Shown here piece by piece: positions 1 through 11,535 of a DNA stretch of 64,000 bases. The translations under genes and the position numbers were made by a program. The stretch's first letter is position 1; every line of letters starts with the position of its first letter. The notes beneath the pieces were generated by a model. The model ran no database searches. It was not told the DNA's origin and saw only the letters and a list, made by a program, of their open reading frames with translations. The stretch comes from Cladochytrium replicatum (taxonomy: Eukaryota > Chytridiomycota > Chytridiomycetes > Cladochytriales > Cladochytriaceae), in contig JAHLKD010000140.1 in NCBI GenBank assembly GCA_025526935.1, positions 27,711-91,710 of the forward strand, in the 5' to 3' direction.

Positions 1-80
1 GGACAATTTTTAAAAACAAGCAATTTACTCTTAGTAATGCTTATTTTTTAACAAGCAGAGTGGCGTCGTCACTATCCCAA

Positions 81-3000
81 ATGTCCACCCAACAGATCGG
101 CCAAGAAGTCTTGGTGGCTATCGATGTGATGAATGGCGCCGATCCACTGAAGATGAAGGAAGCTCTTAACTGGCTCACTCGTTTCCAGAAGACGGTAACT
201 GCTCGTGGGACTCGCTGAAGCTTGGGTGGGATCCAAAAGCATCCTGCGTTGAAGTGTCGAGTGATGGATTGCGGATGAGCGGATGAGTAAGCAGCTCGCA
301 CTGCCGATGGATGTGATTGATGTATTGCGGATGAGCGATTGACTTCAATGTCATTCGGATTGGTGGATTGTTTCGGCGCACGGTTGGACGAGCTTGAATT
401 CAACACACTGATTTAATGCGGCTCGCGTTCGCTACCTTGGAATTAGGCCGAAGCTTGGGAGATTTACAGTGCACTACTGCGGGAAGCTGCATTGCAGCCA
501 TCCTAATGTAATTCTCTGCAATGCAAATACGATTAAAGGTGAGACGAAGAATGAAGATTAGTTGTGCTATATAATGAAACGGTTGCTCTTTGTCCATGCC
601 AACTTTTGTGTGTGGCTAGGTTGTGAACGATCTTCACCAGCTCGCCGGTCCAGCCCGATTCGAACTTCGTGCGTCGATCATGGATCTGATTGCGAAATAC
701 AAAAAGGGACCCCTGGGACTGCTCGACTACCTTACCAGAGCATTGGCGGGACTTTCTGTGCTTTTGGAATGGGAGAATCCTTTGCGGGAGCTGCTACAGG
801 GATACTCGTCAGATCTGGAGATGTACCCTGTGCTTCTTAATTATATTGAGTTTCTCGCGGTTGAGTTGACAAGCCGAAATAGAGCTTACAAATCTGTGGA
901 GGTAGTATGGTGATTGGTAGCGTTATCGAATCTGCTTGGTTGACTATTTTCGATTGGACAACAGCCGGAAATCCTTGAAGAGAGAGAAAAGCAGCTGCTG
1001 TCAGATTGCAGCGATGATGTGTGATTGGGTTGATGCTATACATGGCTGAGCATGCAGGTATTTACTAAGGATAGCTGATCTAAAATAATGTTGATTCACT
1101 TGTACTCTTTTCCAGATGAACAATCACAATGGCGAGTCTCGATCCTCCGATGCATAGAAGCCATGGTGCCATCATCGACTTCACTGGTCTCTGTCAGACT
1201 CCCCTCCTCGCGTTCGTGTTCAAATCATTCGAAGTTGAAGACGATGACGATGCGGACTGGGCGTCGCGCGGGCTTTCTGCAGTTATCAAAAGCTCGGCGG
1301 AGCTGCGCGAGGAAAACAGATGGCGATTGTAACTGCCTTGCATCCAAGCTTGGGCCAGTTCTTAGCCAATACCTTGCATCGGACGAAGTTGAACGGGTCA
1401 AATCTATTGTGATCGTATACGTCGAAACAGGGTTTGCATACAGCAATTTGATATTACAAGAATTTGGCCGATTCGAGCCAATTTTCGCGAGTCTTGTGGA
1501 TTGCACTGCATGCGATGATTACAAAGTCGTGGAATGGGTTCGCGACGTATGGTGCAAGTTTGCCGAAGATATCGACGACATCATCAAAGCTGCAAATCCT
1601 CCCTCACCCTCATCGAGACGTAGATTCCTTGATCACGAGGATGAAGAGCAGAAAGCCGAGCTGCAACGATGCGCTGCGGAGAAAGCTGATGGGGTGATCG
1701 CGACGCGGCAGCGCCTTGCCGTGTACTACGAGCGGCTCATTGAGCTCAGTGCAGCTCGAATGCAATTCCCAGCGCATGTGGATCGGATGACATCAGGCGA
1801 GAAGGACGATTTCAGGGATTTCAGACACGTGTGGGGCGAGATCGTCAAGGCGTGCGTGACGGCGCAGGGAACGGAGGTTGCGCTCAAGCGACCCACTGAG
1901 ATGCTGATTGCGTATTTGGCGGCCGTGGGTTCTGGAGGCCAGCTGCAAGATGCAAGAAGTGTAGCACCCGGTGCGCCTACGTGGCAGGCGATCGAGGCCG
2001 TGTTATTCACGTTTAGGGTTATGGGGAGCGAGGTGCCGCACGATGAGTCAGTTTGGATGCCGAGGGTGATGGACCTGTTGCCTTCGTTGCTTCCGTTGCA
2101 CCCGCGACTGAGGTATGCTGCTACGCTGGTGATTGGACGGTATACGAAGTGGACCAAGAACTACCCGCAGTATATACTGTACCAGCTGGATTATATTTTC
2201 AACGGGTTTGAGGACAAGGAGAGCATGCCGGCCGCTGCATTGGCGCTGTGCCATCTTGCTGAGGATGCTGGGCAGGTGAGATTGTTTGGTTAAGGTGAGT
2301 AGGTTCACTAATGTTTCTGTGTCATATACAATAGTTCCTGCTACAGTTCCTGGACCAACTTCATGTATTTGTGCTTTCGGAAATGAGCGGGTCAAGATTG
2401 TAGAAGCCGTTTCATTGGTGATCAGACATCTGCCTGCCGACCAGGTGGATGCACACGCATTCAAATTGTCCGAGCCGATTAGGGGGAGGATACAACAAGT
2501 TCTCGTTCAGGGATGCCCGGTGGAAGATGGTGAGAAAAAAGCTGCTGCCTTCGAGTTGAATGGTAAAGTTGAAGTTATCAAGTGCCGAAAATGAACACTC
2601 TTTTAATCTGATTGCATATGCACTTTGCAGATGGATTGGATCATTTTGTTATGATTTTCAAGCACATCACACCGCCACGGCGATACGAAGATTCTGTTGG
2701 AGTGTTAGATATATCCGAATTCCCAATCACAACCCTCCTCAACGAAACGGTACCACTGATCAACCTGCTCATGTCAACTTTCGGACACACGGCGGTATCA
2801 CGACGGCTCGATACACTGTTAAAGTTCATGATTCGAAACTTCCCGATGCAACTGTGGCAGTATGTCCGCAATTCCTTGGTTGGGGGAGAAGGGAGCAGTG
2901 CTAATACTGTGGATGTTGTTGGGAAGCTTGCGGAAGTGTACCAAGCAACTTCGTTGCCAGAATATCTACGCATTGCGTTCCACCTGGCGAAGGTGTACTT

Positions 3001-3784
3001 AAGAGTTTCGAAGGGAGAGTGCTGCGATGATGTCGAGATTGTTGGACCAATTGAGCGTAAGCACAGTTTTAAAGCTACAGACGATGGACATTACGGCAGA
3101 CGACACTCAAGACAGTAAGTATGAAGACTATATTTCCGTCGAAGTCTCAGTGACTCTGTTCCAGTTGCGAAGTACTACTTCTACCTTCTCAACGAGTTCG
3201 TGGAAACCCAACTCCCTTTGCGCATCCCGACATCTCGCGACCATCTTCCAATGCGCGACCGCATGTCTCCGGATCTCACAGGAATATGTTGCGTCCGAAG
3301 CGATCAAGTTCCTGGATTGCACTCTATCGCTTTGCCGACCGCCTGCGACCGCTCCTCCGAGCGAGGAAGCATTGATGGTAGCACATGTAATGTCGAATAT
3401 GGCAACTGGTCTCGGAGAGAACATCTATGTGCATATACTGAGGGCTTTCATGGGAGATTTCCCGTTGGAGTCTGGCCCTATTACGGAGGCTTCGAGAGTG
3501 CAGATTATATTAGCGGACCAGCAGCAGAGCAGTGGTGTTTGGGAAAAATGGGTTGTAGATGTTCTTTCGGGGATTCCAGAGGTTGATTTGGATTCGAAGA
3601 GGAAGCAGGACTTTCTTACGAAATTTTTGAGGTAAGAGTGTACCCAGCTGGTTGTGATCGAAAGTTGACACAAATCTGGCACAGTGCAGTATCCACGAAT
3701 CAGGCATCACAACTTTCGGGATTGCTTTCGAGAACGTTTGCATACTACCGAGATCGAAACACTACTCCTGGACGACCTAGATAA
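81..3784 (+). pseudogene. Transportin-3/Mtr10-like importin-beta, frame repeatedly broken
   Basis: Karyopherin of the Mtr10/transportin-SR family, which imports SR and hnRNP-type proteins into the nucleus. The first exon (81-194, ends ...RFQKT) is the importin N-terminal helix and is followed by a GT donor. Later pieces match the family in order: DLHQL region from about 620, ILRCIEA region from about 1150, WQAIEAVLFTFRVMG and LRYAATLVIGRYTKW at about 1980-2150, LRIAFHLAKVYLR at about 2965, and a basic tail ending ...TPGRPR at 3784. Good GT-AG introns are visible at 2276-2346, 2530-2630 and about 3632-3685. Conserved sequence nevertheless changes frame at about 1151-1170, 1311-1320, 1351-1360, 2371-2390 and 3201-3215, where no intron fits well. 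Exons between 195 and 540 could not be resolved. It is either a decaying gene or a stretch of uncorrected indel errors. The family call is firm; the broken state is an inference. Confidence 0.72.
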
Positions 3785-4093
3785 TGTGGCGACCTGTGCA
3801 ATTTTGAACTTGACTTTTATCATATTTAGAAACCCCAAAAGCTGTCCTGTGTCTGAGGCAGCAATTCAGTGCCACCCGCCAGCCATCATCTGAGCAAGCC
3901 TCGCTCACTTTCTCACGCTGCAGATCCCACCCAACCCCCAGCTCTCCGGGAAACGCTGGCAACCGTGTGATATCGCGGATGGAATAGCAGTCCTTGGCCA
4001 GCAGAAATGATCTCAGACGAAAAGAATCTAGCGGCACCCACCGAGTTGCTGTTTAGCCGCCATAGTGACCTCTTCATCGATCCTCACCTCTCT

Positions 4094-6797
4094 ATGACAG
4101 GCTCAGAGCCTCAGAATCAATCAGAAAATGCACAGAATCTCATTCAAATTTCAAGGGTCCAGTCGTCAATCACCCCCCGCGGACGGTTGGAGCACCGTCA
4201 GCCAGCCGAAGTTAGGCAAAGCAAAGGACTATTCACGTTGATCTACGTCTTCCGGACCGCTGTTGATTGGTGTGTCGTGACGCCAACTTTGACAGCTGCG
4301 AAAGCTGTGGTTCCAACCGTGATTCGTACTTCCATCCACTCGGCGTCCCAGTTTGCATTGGATGTAAGGAGAAGCGAATATTATTGAGTTTAACCCCTCA
4401 CGATCTTCTTTGGTTAGATGCTAATCGAGCGATTGCCGATGGGAACTACCATCATCTCAACGGCAAATACGTTCCTCCCCATCGATCGAGTCCTTACAAT
4501 TCGAATACCCTACCATATCAACCACGCGACATACCATTTATCACCTTCATTCCTGCCCTCAGGCTCGATTCGTCGCTCTTTATATGATCCGGCGTTTGTC
4601 GAAATCGATTTGAACGAGGAAGAAGATGTGGAGACTGCAAGTTCGTCGATGACGCCTGGCGTATCTCGCGTTAGCATGTCTTTGAGCCCTATCGCGTTTC
4701 CCAAAAGCATTGTCTCTCGGGCAGATGTCTCGCATGACGATACGACGTCTTTCTATAGCGCTGAGACGTCTGTTCCAGCACCAGAATCCGTAGTTGGACT
4801 AGGAATATATGACGGCGAGCGAGCTCGGCCGCAGAGCATGAGTATACCGGTCCCTGAACGTACGCCGTCGACAGGACAACAGGCGACGAGCTGGCCACAA
4901 TACGGAAACGGAGGTGAAGGTCTAGTTAATGCTCGCCAAGACAGGCGGTGTACAGTTCAAGATCAAATTGTGAAGGAGCTTCTTGCGACTGAGCGTACCT
5001 ATGTTGCTCAATTATGTGCACTGGAAGAGATCTACGTGGTGCCCACCAAATCTCGACAATTCAATTCCAACAACGTGGGGTCCAGCAATACGTGGTTATT
5101 GACAACAGAGGAGTGGAACGTGCTGTTCTCAAGCATTCGAAGGTATTTGATCCAGCACATGTCTAATATGATCTTTCTGACTTTCACATCGTAAGCATCA
5201 TCGTGTTCCACAGAGATCATTTTCTTCCACAGCTTGAGCAGTGTGCTGCAACTGACATTGGATCCTTCTTCGTGAAGAATTCCCCATTCTTCCGATTATA
5301 CTCACCATATTTCAATTCTTTCGAGGAGCGGTTAAACCTATTAACGGAGCTGCAAACACCAGCCGTACCACCAACCTGGATGCAGTCGTATACATACCCA
5401 TTTAATTCCGCTCCACCACTCGCTGGAAGTCTCTCTCCACCACCACCATCACGAAGGTGGCCACGGGATGGAGCAGGCGGTGTTCCTCCGCCCACCCGAG
5501 ACGAGGCGACCCGCAGAAATCGATTCAGGGTACGTCATGAACTCAAGGTCAAAAGGGAAAGCAGTCTGATTTGGTCGATATTTCTCTGCAGACATTCATC
5601 AAAGAGAGTCGATCGAGCCCTTCACATCGCGAGCTTAATCTTGAAGCGTACCTTATCCTCCCGGTTCAACGTCTCCCCCGCTACAAACTTCTTCTCGAAA
5701 GGCTCGTCGAAAAGGTTCCCACCTCCCATCCCGATTATCCGAAGTGCGTGAAAGCACTCGAGGAGATCATGTTGAGAGCGGACGAGTGCAATGAGCGAAA
5801 GCGAGACTGGGAAGACCGAGTCCGTGGACTTGAAGTTCTCCGTGGTGTGATGGGTCGATCTGGGAGCGTGCGCAACTTGTTTTTTTCACCCGGATCAGCA
5901 GCGGGTAGTGCACTTGGCTATATTGGTGCGGTTGTGGGAAGCGTTACTGGGACAAGGTCGTTGTCACCATCTGGCGCAGGAGACTTTGACCGTCGTGGAT
6001 CACGACGATTCATTAGAGGTGATAAACTTTTGGTTTGGAAGCGAGTGCGATGGATGACAGAGCCGAGAAATTCATTGAACATTGACGTTGAACCGATCGT
6101 ATGGAAACCGGAAGTTCAAGAACTCTGGAGGACTGAGACCTTCTTGCTATTTTCCGATATGCTTGTGCAGCATTTTGATCACGAAGTAACTGAAGAGATG
6201 CATGTGGACCGTCCAAATATGCTCAGGCGGGCTTCACGCTCTTCAGATGGAGACGATGACGATCGTCCGACGCGGTTGACGAGTCTGCGTACTCGCACAC
6301 CGTCGAAGACCAGAAGATCGTTGTACTCAAATGGGTCACTCTCGCCCCCGATGTCGCCACCAGAGTCTCCGACGAGCACGAACGGAGGATTTGGATCGTT
6401 CCTTTTTGGTAGCACGGTACCAGATGGGGACGTGAAAGTGTGGAGTTTCGGCGGGTCCGGCGGAGACGTTGTGCGTGTGATTGACGTGCCGGATGAGGCA
6501 TTGGATCCGGATGACGCGAGGCACGCTAGCAATGTTGGACCGGAATGGGCATTTGAAGGGAACAGGAGGAACTCTGATGATGAGGAAGTGGGTGTGAAGA
6601 AGCACGGGATGCAAAAGGTGATGGTGCTGAGGGATCTGGTTACGAGGGAAGATGTATATGTATTGGGCACAACGCAGGAGGTGTGTGGATGGGCAGAAGA
6701 GATTGAGAGTGTTGTTGTGAGGGGGGCGGTGAGGGTGCGTTCGACCTCGAGGAGTAGGGGAACATCCGTCGGACGATGGAGGACACCAGTTGTATGA
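4094..6797 (+). CDS. RhoGEF (DH-PH) with N-terminal CxxC zinc-binding-like motif
   Basis: Guanine-nucleotide exchange factor for Rho-family GTPases. An N-terminal exon just after 4310 encodes a CX2C-X15-CX2C motif (CESCG ... VCIGC), probably a small zinc site. A Ser/Thr-rich linker follows, then a DH domain starting at VKELLATERTYVAQL (about 4970). Introns are clear at 5143-5213 and 5530-5591. The hallmark DH helix NLEAYLILPVQRLPRYKLLL lies at about 5636-5695. A PH-like region (GDKLLVWKRVRW ... FLLFSDMLV) lies at about 6019-6170 and is interrupted by a long Ser/Arg/Asp-rich loop. A proline-rich segment sits inside the DH domain at about 5360-5520. The start is uncertain: ATG at 4094 or 4007, and the splice into the zinc-motif exon is unresolved. 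No RhoGAP or BAR segment is seen. Confidence 0.78.
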
Positions 6798-6939
6798 GAG
6801 AATACTAATAAGCACGCCCTGCTAAGTAATAGCCTTTTTTTTTCTTTTTGCCCGTTGATCGAATATATATTGTGCGACATTGGAAACATGAAACATGTAT
6901 CGTGATCAGATCCTTCTAAAGCAACAAGCGGAAACTGGT

Positions 6940-9900
6940 CTAGGGCTCCTCAGGAGGGCGGTTATCGTAAACGAACTTTACCATGACACTATCCACAACG
7001 TCCCAATCGTCTCCTTTCGTCGCAAAGTTCTTAAGACCCTTGTATCGCAACTTCATCCCTGTCGCGGGTCCACGCTTCACCACTAAGCTGTTCGTGGCGT
7101 TGTCGTAGCGACCATACTGCCCGGCCCAGAAGAAGTACGTTGGCTCGCCAACCCCTTGGAAGTTCGTTTCGGCCATTCGTGGGAAGTTTACAATGTTTTG
7201 ACCAAATTCCGCTGCGTTTGCTGTCTGGAAGAGAATCCAAGCAGGTCCTAGCTCCTTCTGTGCAACGACGTCGTACGCTATGATCTCCAACTTGCGGACG
7301 GAGTTCACAATGGGCAAACGGCAAACTGGCAAATCGAGGTCGGGGTCGAACACATCTCCATCCTTGGTTGATGCTTTGATGCCGCCAAACAGGACTCCAC
7401 GACCTACATCGAAGCTTCCAGGAGGAAGAATGCCCGTGTTGTCCTGCTTGGGATCCGTGACAAACACGGACATGTCACCAAAGTTTCCTTTCATTCCAAC
7501 GTAAGGAACGTGGATCGTGGTGTTGTCGGCGCAGTTTGTGATGCGGATGTAACCGGAGTAGATGGGTGAGCGACTGGCGTCCAAACCGGCCGGAGGGGTG
7601 ATCTTGACAGTGACTGTACCGGTTTCTCCAGCTTCCAGATGAAGTTTCTGGGGAGTAAACTCGAGTTCAGAGAAATCGGTGGTCGACAAGATCGCAGGGT
7701 GAACATCCAGGTAGCTACCGCGTTTGCGCGAAGGATAGACAGATAATGCAGGTGCATGGTGCATGAAGTACTTGGCTTCACGGTTGCGGTCGTTTTTGAT
7801 GGTCAAAGTGAAAACTCCGCCGTTCACAAAGTGGGCAGTATCGTTCAACGCTGAAACGAACGATGCACGGTTCAGAATTAGGGCCTATCATCATAAATTG
7901 TAACTTACAGATACTGCTTGGAGTGACAATTCCCTTTCCGATGACGGTTTCGTACATGTCGATCAAACCAGCGCCCTGCATCGCGACGCTGAGGAGCTGA
8001 CCGGGTTTGTCATCCGCCTGGGCGGGTTTGGCGTAGTTGGAGAGACGATTGCGCACGATGTCACGGACTTCGATCTTGGAGAGACCAGTGCGGTTCATGC
8101 TCTCGAGCAACAACCCGACGGCTCCAGCTACATCTACAAAGCGAAAACATTTCAGATAGTTGGTCATGGAACGTTAAATGTATGCATGCATACATGGAGT
8201 GGACATGGAAGTTCCAGAGTAGGATGCGTAGCTTGCATCCTTGAAATTTTCATTCCAGTTTGCACTGATACCGATGGTTGAGTACACATCCCCGCCGATT
8301 CCACCGAATTGAGGCTGGGAGAAGTTTCAACAAACAAACTCGGGGACAGTGTGGTACCATACCTTGAGCAACAAATTCGCGGCAAATCCTTTCGAAGAGA
8401 ACGACGAGATCTTCCCGCCGTGTAAAGTTTTGAATGGGTTTACGGCTTTTGTGATGTTGAACTTCGCTTGGGGATCTTTTGCCAAAATCTGTTTCATCCT
8501 CTCTCCGTCGGAGTTACGGACAGAGATGCCTGGAAGGAAGCTGCATCGGATTGTTTAGGAGTCCTCGTTTAGTCACCGTACTGTTTGAATTGAATACATA
8601 CCCCATTCCTCTGGTAGATCGCAGAGCCTCGTCAGGGCCATAAAACATACACCCTGCAGCACCCGCTTCGTATGCATCATAGCAACTTGCGTATGACCGC
8701 TATAAGCCACAACGAAGGACTTAAATTTAGATTCCCGTTTGGGAGATAACCGACCTGAGAGCACTCACCTCATTAACAAAGTGATTGTTGATAGGGCAGG
8801 CGATGTCTCCGTCGTCCAAGAAAAGAACGTATTTGCCTTTCACATCTTTGGGTTTGATTCCAAAGCAACCGTCGAACGAGTTCGCTCCCACTTTCGCATT
8901 AGGATCTAAACATAAGTTTTCTTGTTTGTGAGTATTCAAGCGATGCCGAATATTTGGCCACAGTTGCATACCGTTCACGACAATCCCCACCCTGTACGCT
9001 AGAAATTGTGAAATCCGAATGAGATTAAATTGGGAACGGTGGTAGTAAACACGAACCCCAATTCTCCGCGTAGAATGTCGTATCGGTGGGAATGAAGGGG
9101 AATCGATCTCCGAGATCGGAGAACACAGTTCTAGTGTTGAACTCGCTGTTGTCGAAGCTTGCAACACCAATTGTGTCGGACAACATGCCGCTTGCGGTGA
9201 ACAACCCAGCGTCACCATCATTGCCGTTAGCGAACAAGATGATGTGACTTTATAGTTATGTCAGACAACAATATAACGCTAAATCCGCGTTACTTACCCT
9301 TGTTGCGCGAGGGCTTGAGCGGACATATAGATAAAAGATTGTTCCGGGAATCCTGGGCCCAGACCAAGAGACAAGCTGACCAGGTCGGATCCCATTTCGA
9401 TTGCCTTGAGAACGCCAGCGACAACTACATCCTCACCTGATAAAGGGCTTAGATTTAACGTGTAATAGAACGGATTTAACTACAGTACCTGCTCCACGAT
9501 CATCACATCCGAATACGCGGAACATTCCCAAGTTTGCTCCGGGAGCAACACCAGTGAACGGTGCAACCGGTTTAAGGTCACCAACCCATTCGGGTCGGGA
9601 GAAGTCTCCGGTTGCATTTGCACCAACAATGCCCATAACGTGAGTTCCGTGAGTCGAGGAAGTACACGCGTCCTCGGGATCGGCGTCTGGCACCGCGACC
9701 GGGTTGAATGGTCCGTAGTCATCTCCAACCTTTGCGATGGCAAAGATCAGAAACCACACTCTTGGGTCATCACAGAGAACGCTTACAATGTCGTAGCCAA
9801 AACCTATCTTGTGTCCGGGGCCGAATCCTGCGCCGAGCGCTGGGTGCTTCCAGTACACACCAGTGTCGACAACTCCAATCTTGATTCCCTTTCCGGTCAG

Positions 9901-10542
9901 CCCCAGCAAGTTCTGGACGTTGGCAACTCCGGTAAGGGTGTGCTAAATGAGATTGGGTAAACGATTGGACATAGTCAAGGATTGATTGAGTCTGCATGCA
10001 CATACCGCGGTAACAAGGTTTGGAGATGCACCGAGTCCGGACCCGTGCTGAATGAGTTTCGGCTTAGGAACCAACCGAACCGGCCACGCAGAAGCAATGT
10101 CCCGGCTTAATTTCAAGTGATTGAGAACATCTTTGGCGTTGATCTTGGCATTCTTTGAGATGATACTGAAGGAAAATCCCTTGATAGTCGGGCTGTCGAA
10201 AGTCTGGCGGACTTGAATGTCGGCGTCAGTATCGAGCACCCCTCGGAGTTGGGCGACAATCGCGACACGGCTATTTGGCGAAGATGCACCTATAGAAAAC
10301 ATTCTCATCAGGAAGCCGTATACTTTCCATCATCAGCTGTAAAATATACCGGGAGCAAATTGAACGGCGAATGTGTTTGGAATGAATTCGGGAAGGGTGC
10401 CGTTGGTAGCCTCCAAAATTAATGCGTCTGGTTTGGGCTTTCCGAGAATCTTCTTGGAGAACGCATCGTCTGCAGAGCTGACGGATGGAAGAAGCAGAGT
10501 AGCTACCCAGATCGCTGTGACCGCAAGCCTAGCCAACCGCAT
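6940..10542 (-). CDS. Secreted subtilisin-like serine protease (S8, PA and Fn3-like domains)
   Basis: Multi-exon extracellular subtilase. The N-terminus has a signal peptide (RLARLAVTAIWVATLLLPSV) ending near SSA. An I9-type inhibitor propeptide follows (about 10.1-10.35 kb). Catalytic elements in order are Asp in GVVDTGVYWKHP (about 9.85 kb), His in STHGTHVMG (about 9.64 kb), the oxyanion Asn region ILFANGNDG (about 9.23 kb) and Ser in SGTSMSTP (about 8.2 kb). Between the oxyanion region and the catalytic Ser lies a protease-associated (PA) insert (KGKYVLFLDDGDIACPINN). The C-terminus (7848-6940) is a beta-rich Fn3-like region typical of large Vpr/C5a-peptidase-type subtilases. It ends with TAG at 6942-6940. 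Many chytrids carry expanded secreted protease sets; the role here is inferred to be external protein digestion. The gene is divergent from the methyltransferase gene, about 1 kb away. Confidence 0.88.
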
Positions 10543-11535
10543 TGTTGTGTAATTGGTGGGGTTGAAGGGGAGGCGGATGCTTTGCCTTTATAGTAGTTGC
10601 CCGTTGCCCAAATGACGTCCCCATATATGATATATGATGAAAATTCGCCCACCATCACCATGGCGCATACAAACAAAATCAAAATACAGGATTTCGCTGA
10701 TGAAATTCTTTCAGTAGCCTACCATCGGAACGGGACGGCATGTCCATTCGGATTAGATGCTGCATGATGAACGGGATCAGCGGTGATGAACACTTCCAGG
10801 CACAGCAGAGATCCGTTCCGTGTTGCTCAAACCCTCCTCGGCTATTTGTTCCTATCCGGAAATTTTTGATCCACTCCTGTGCTAATTTTCAAAGGTTCAT
10901 AGTGGCGATAAGGATATATGTATATGCGACGGCTTGAGCCCTTGAGCCTGTAGATGAAGGAATCCAAATGATGATAAGCTTCGGCCAGGGAATCGACAGT
11001 TTGCAAAGGAAGTTCGCATTTCCCAACAGGGCAAAAGTGCTGAGCACGAAAGTGATTTGTGGCGGTGAAATTTGTTGATTTAGGAGCAAGGGGCACGTGA
11101 AAGACATGAACTCCGGACTACGGAGCAGGATGAGAATGAGATCCTTACAGTCCGGAGCGATTTGCTTGCAAAAGACAGATCAAACGTAAAGCATTTCTCT
11201 GTCGTTGCGATAAATAGATGTCGATGGCATACAGAGAGGGAACAGGAAACGAAAAGGATGGAGGTGATAAAGTTTGGCTTTAAGGCTTTCGTTATTTTTA
11301 GCTGATTGGGGGGAAGAGTGAACAACAATCACAACAATTGAAGTATCTTCGTTCCCTTGATTTTTTCAAATAAAACACCCAATCCCAAAAGCCACAGCAC
11401 CATTGTCATATACCCATAACAGGAAACTATAAAAAAGAAAAGCACAATCCCAAAAGCCACAGTACTCCGTCATATACCCATAACAGGAAGTTGCTACCTC
11501 GCCGAGAACAGTGTTCCATCACTGCAGTTCCGACT
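10543..11535. other. Intergenic region between divergent protease and Dnmt5 genes
   Basis: About 1 kb with no supported gene. It should hold both promoters. The only clear structure is the pair of direct repeats at 11380-11489, close to the Dnmt5 start. The short ORFs here (for example 11080-11328 minus) have no recognisable domains. Confidence 0.6.
11380..11489 (+). repeat. Two imperfect direct repeats of about 45 bp upstream of Dnmt5
   Basis: Copy 1 is 11380-11425 and copy 2 is 11445-11489. Both begin CAATCCCAAAAGCCACAG and end ATACCCATAACAGGAA, with a 65-bp offset. The copies differ at a few central bases. The second copy ends 46 bp before the ATG at 11536, so the pair lies in the promoter or 5' UTR. 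Confidence 0.85.
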
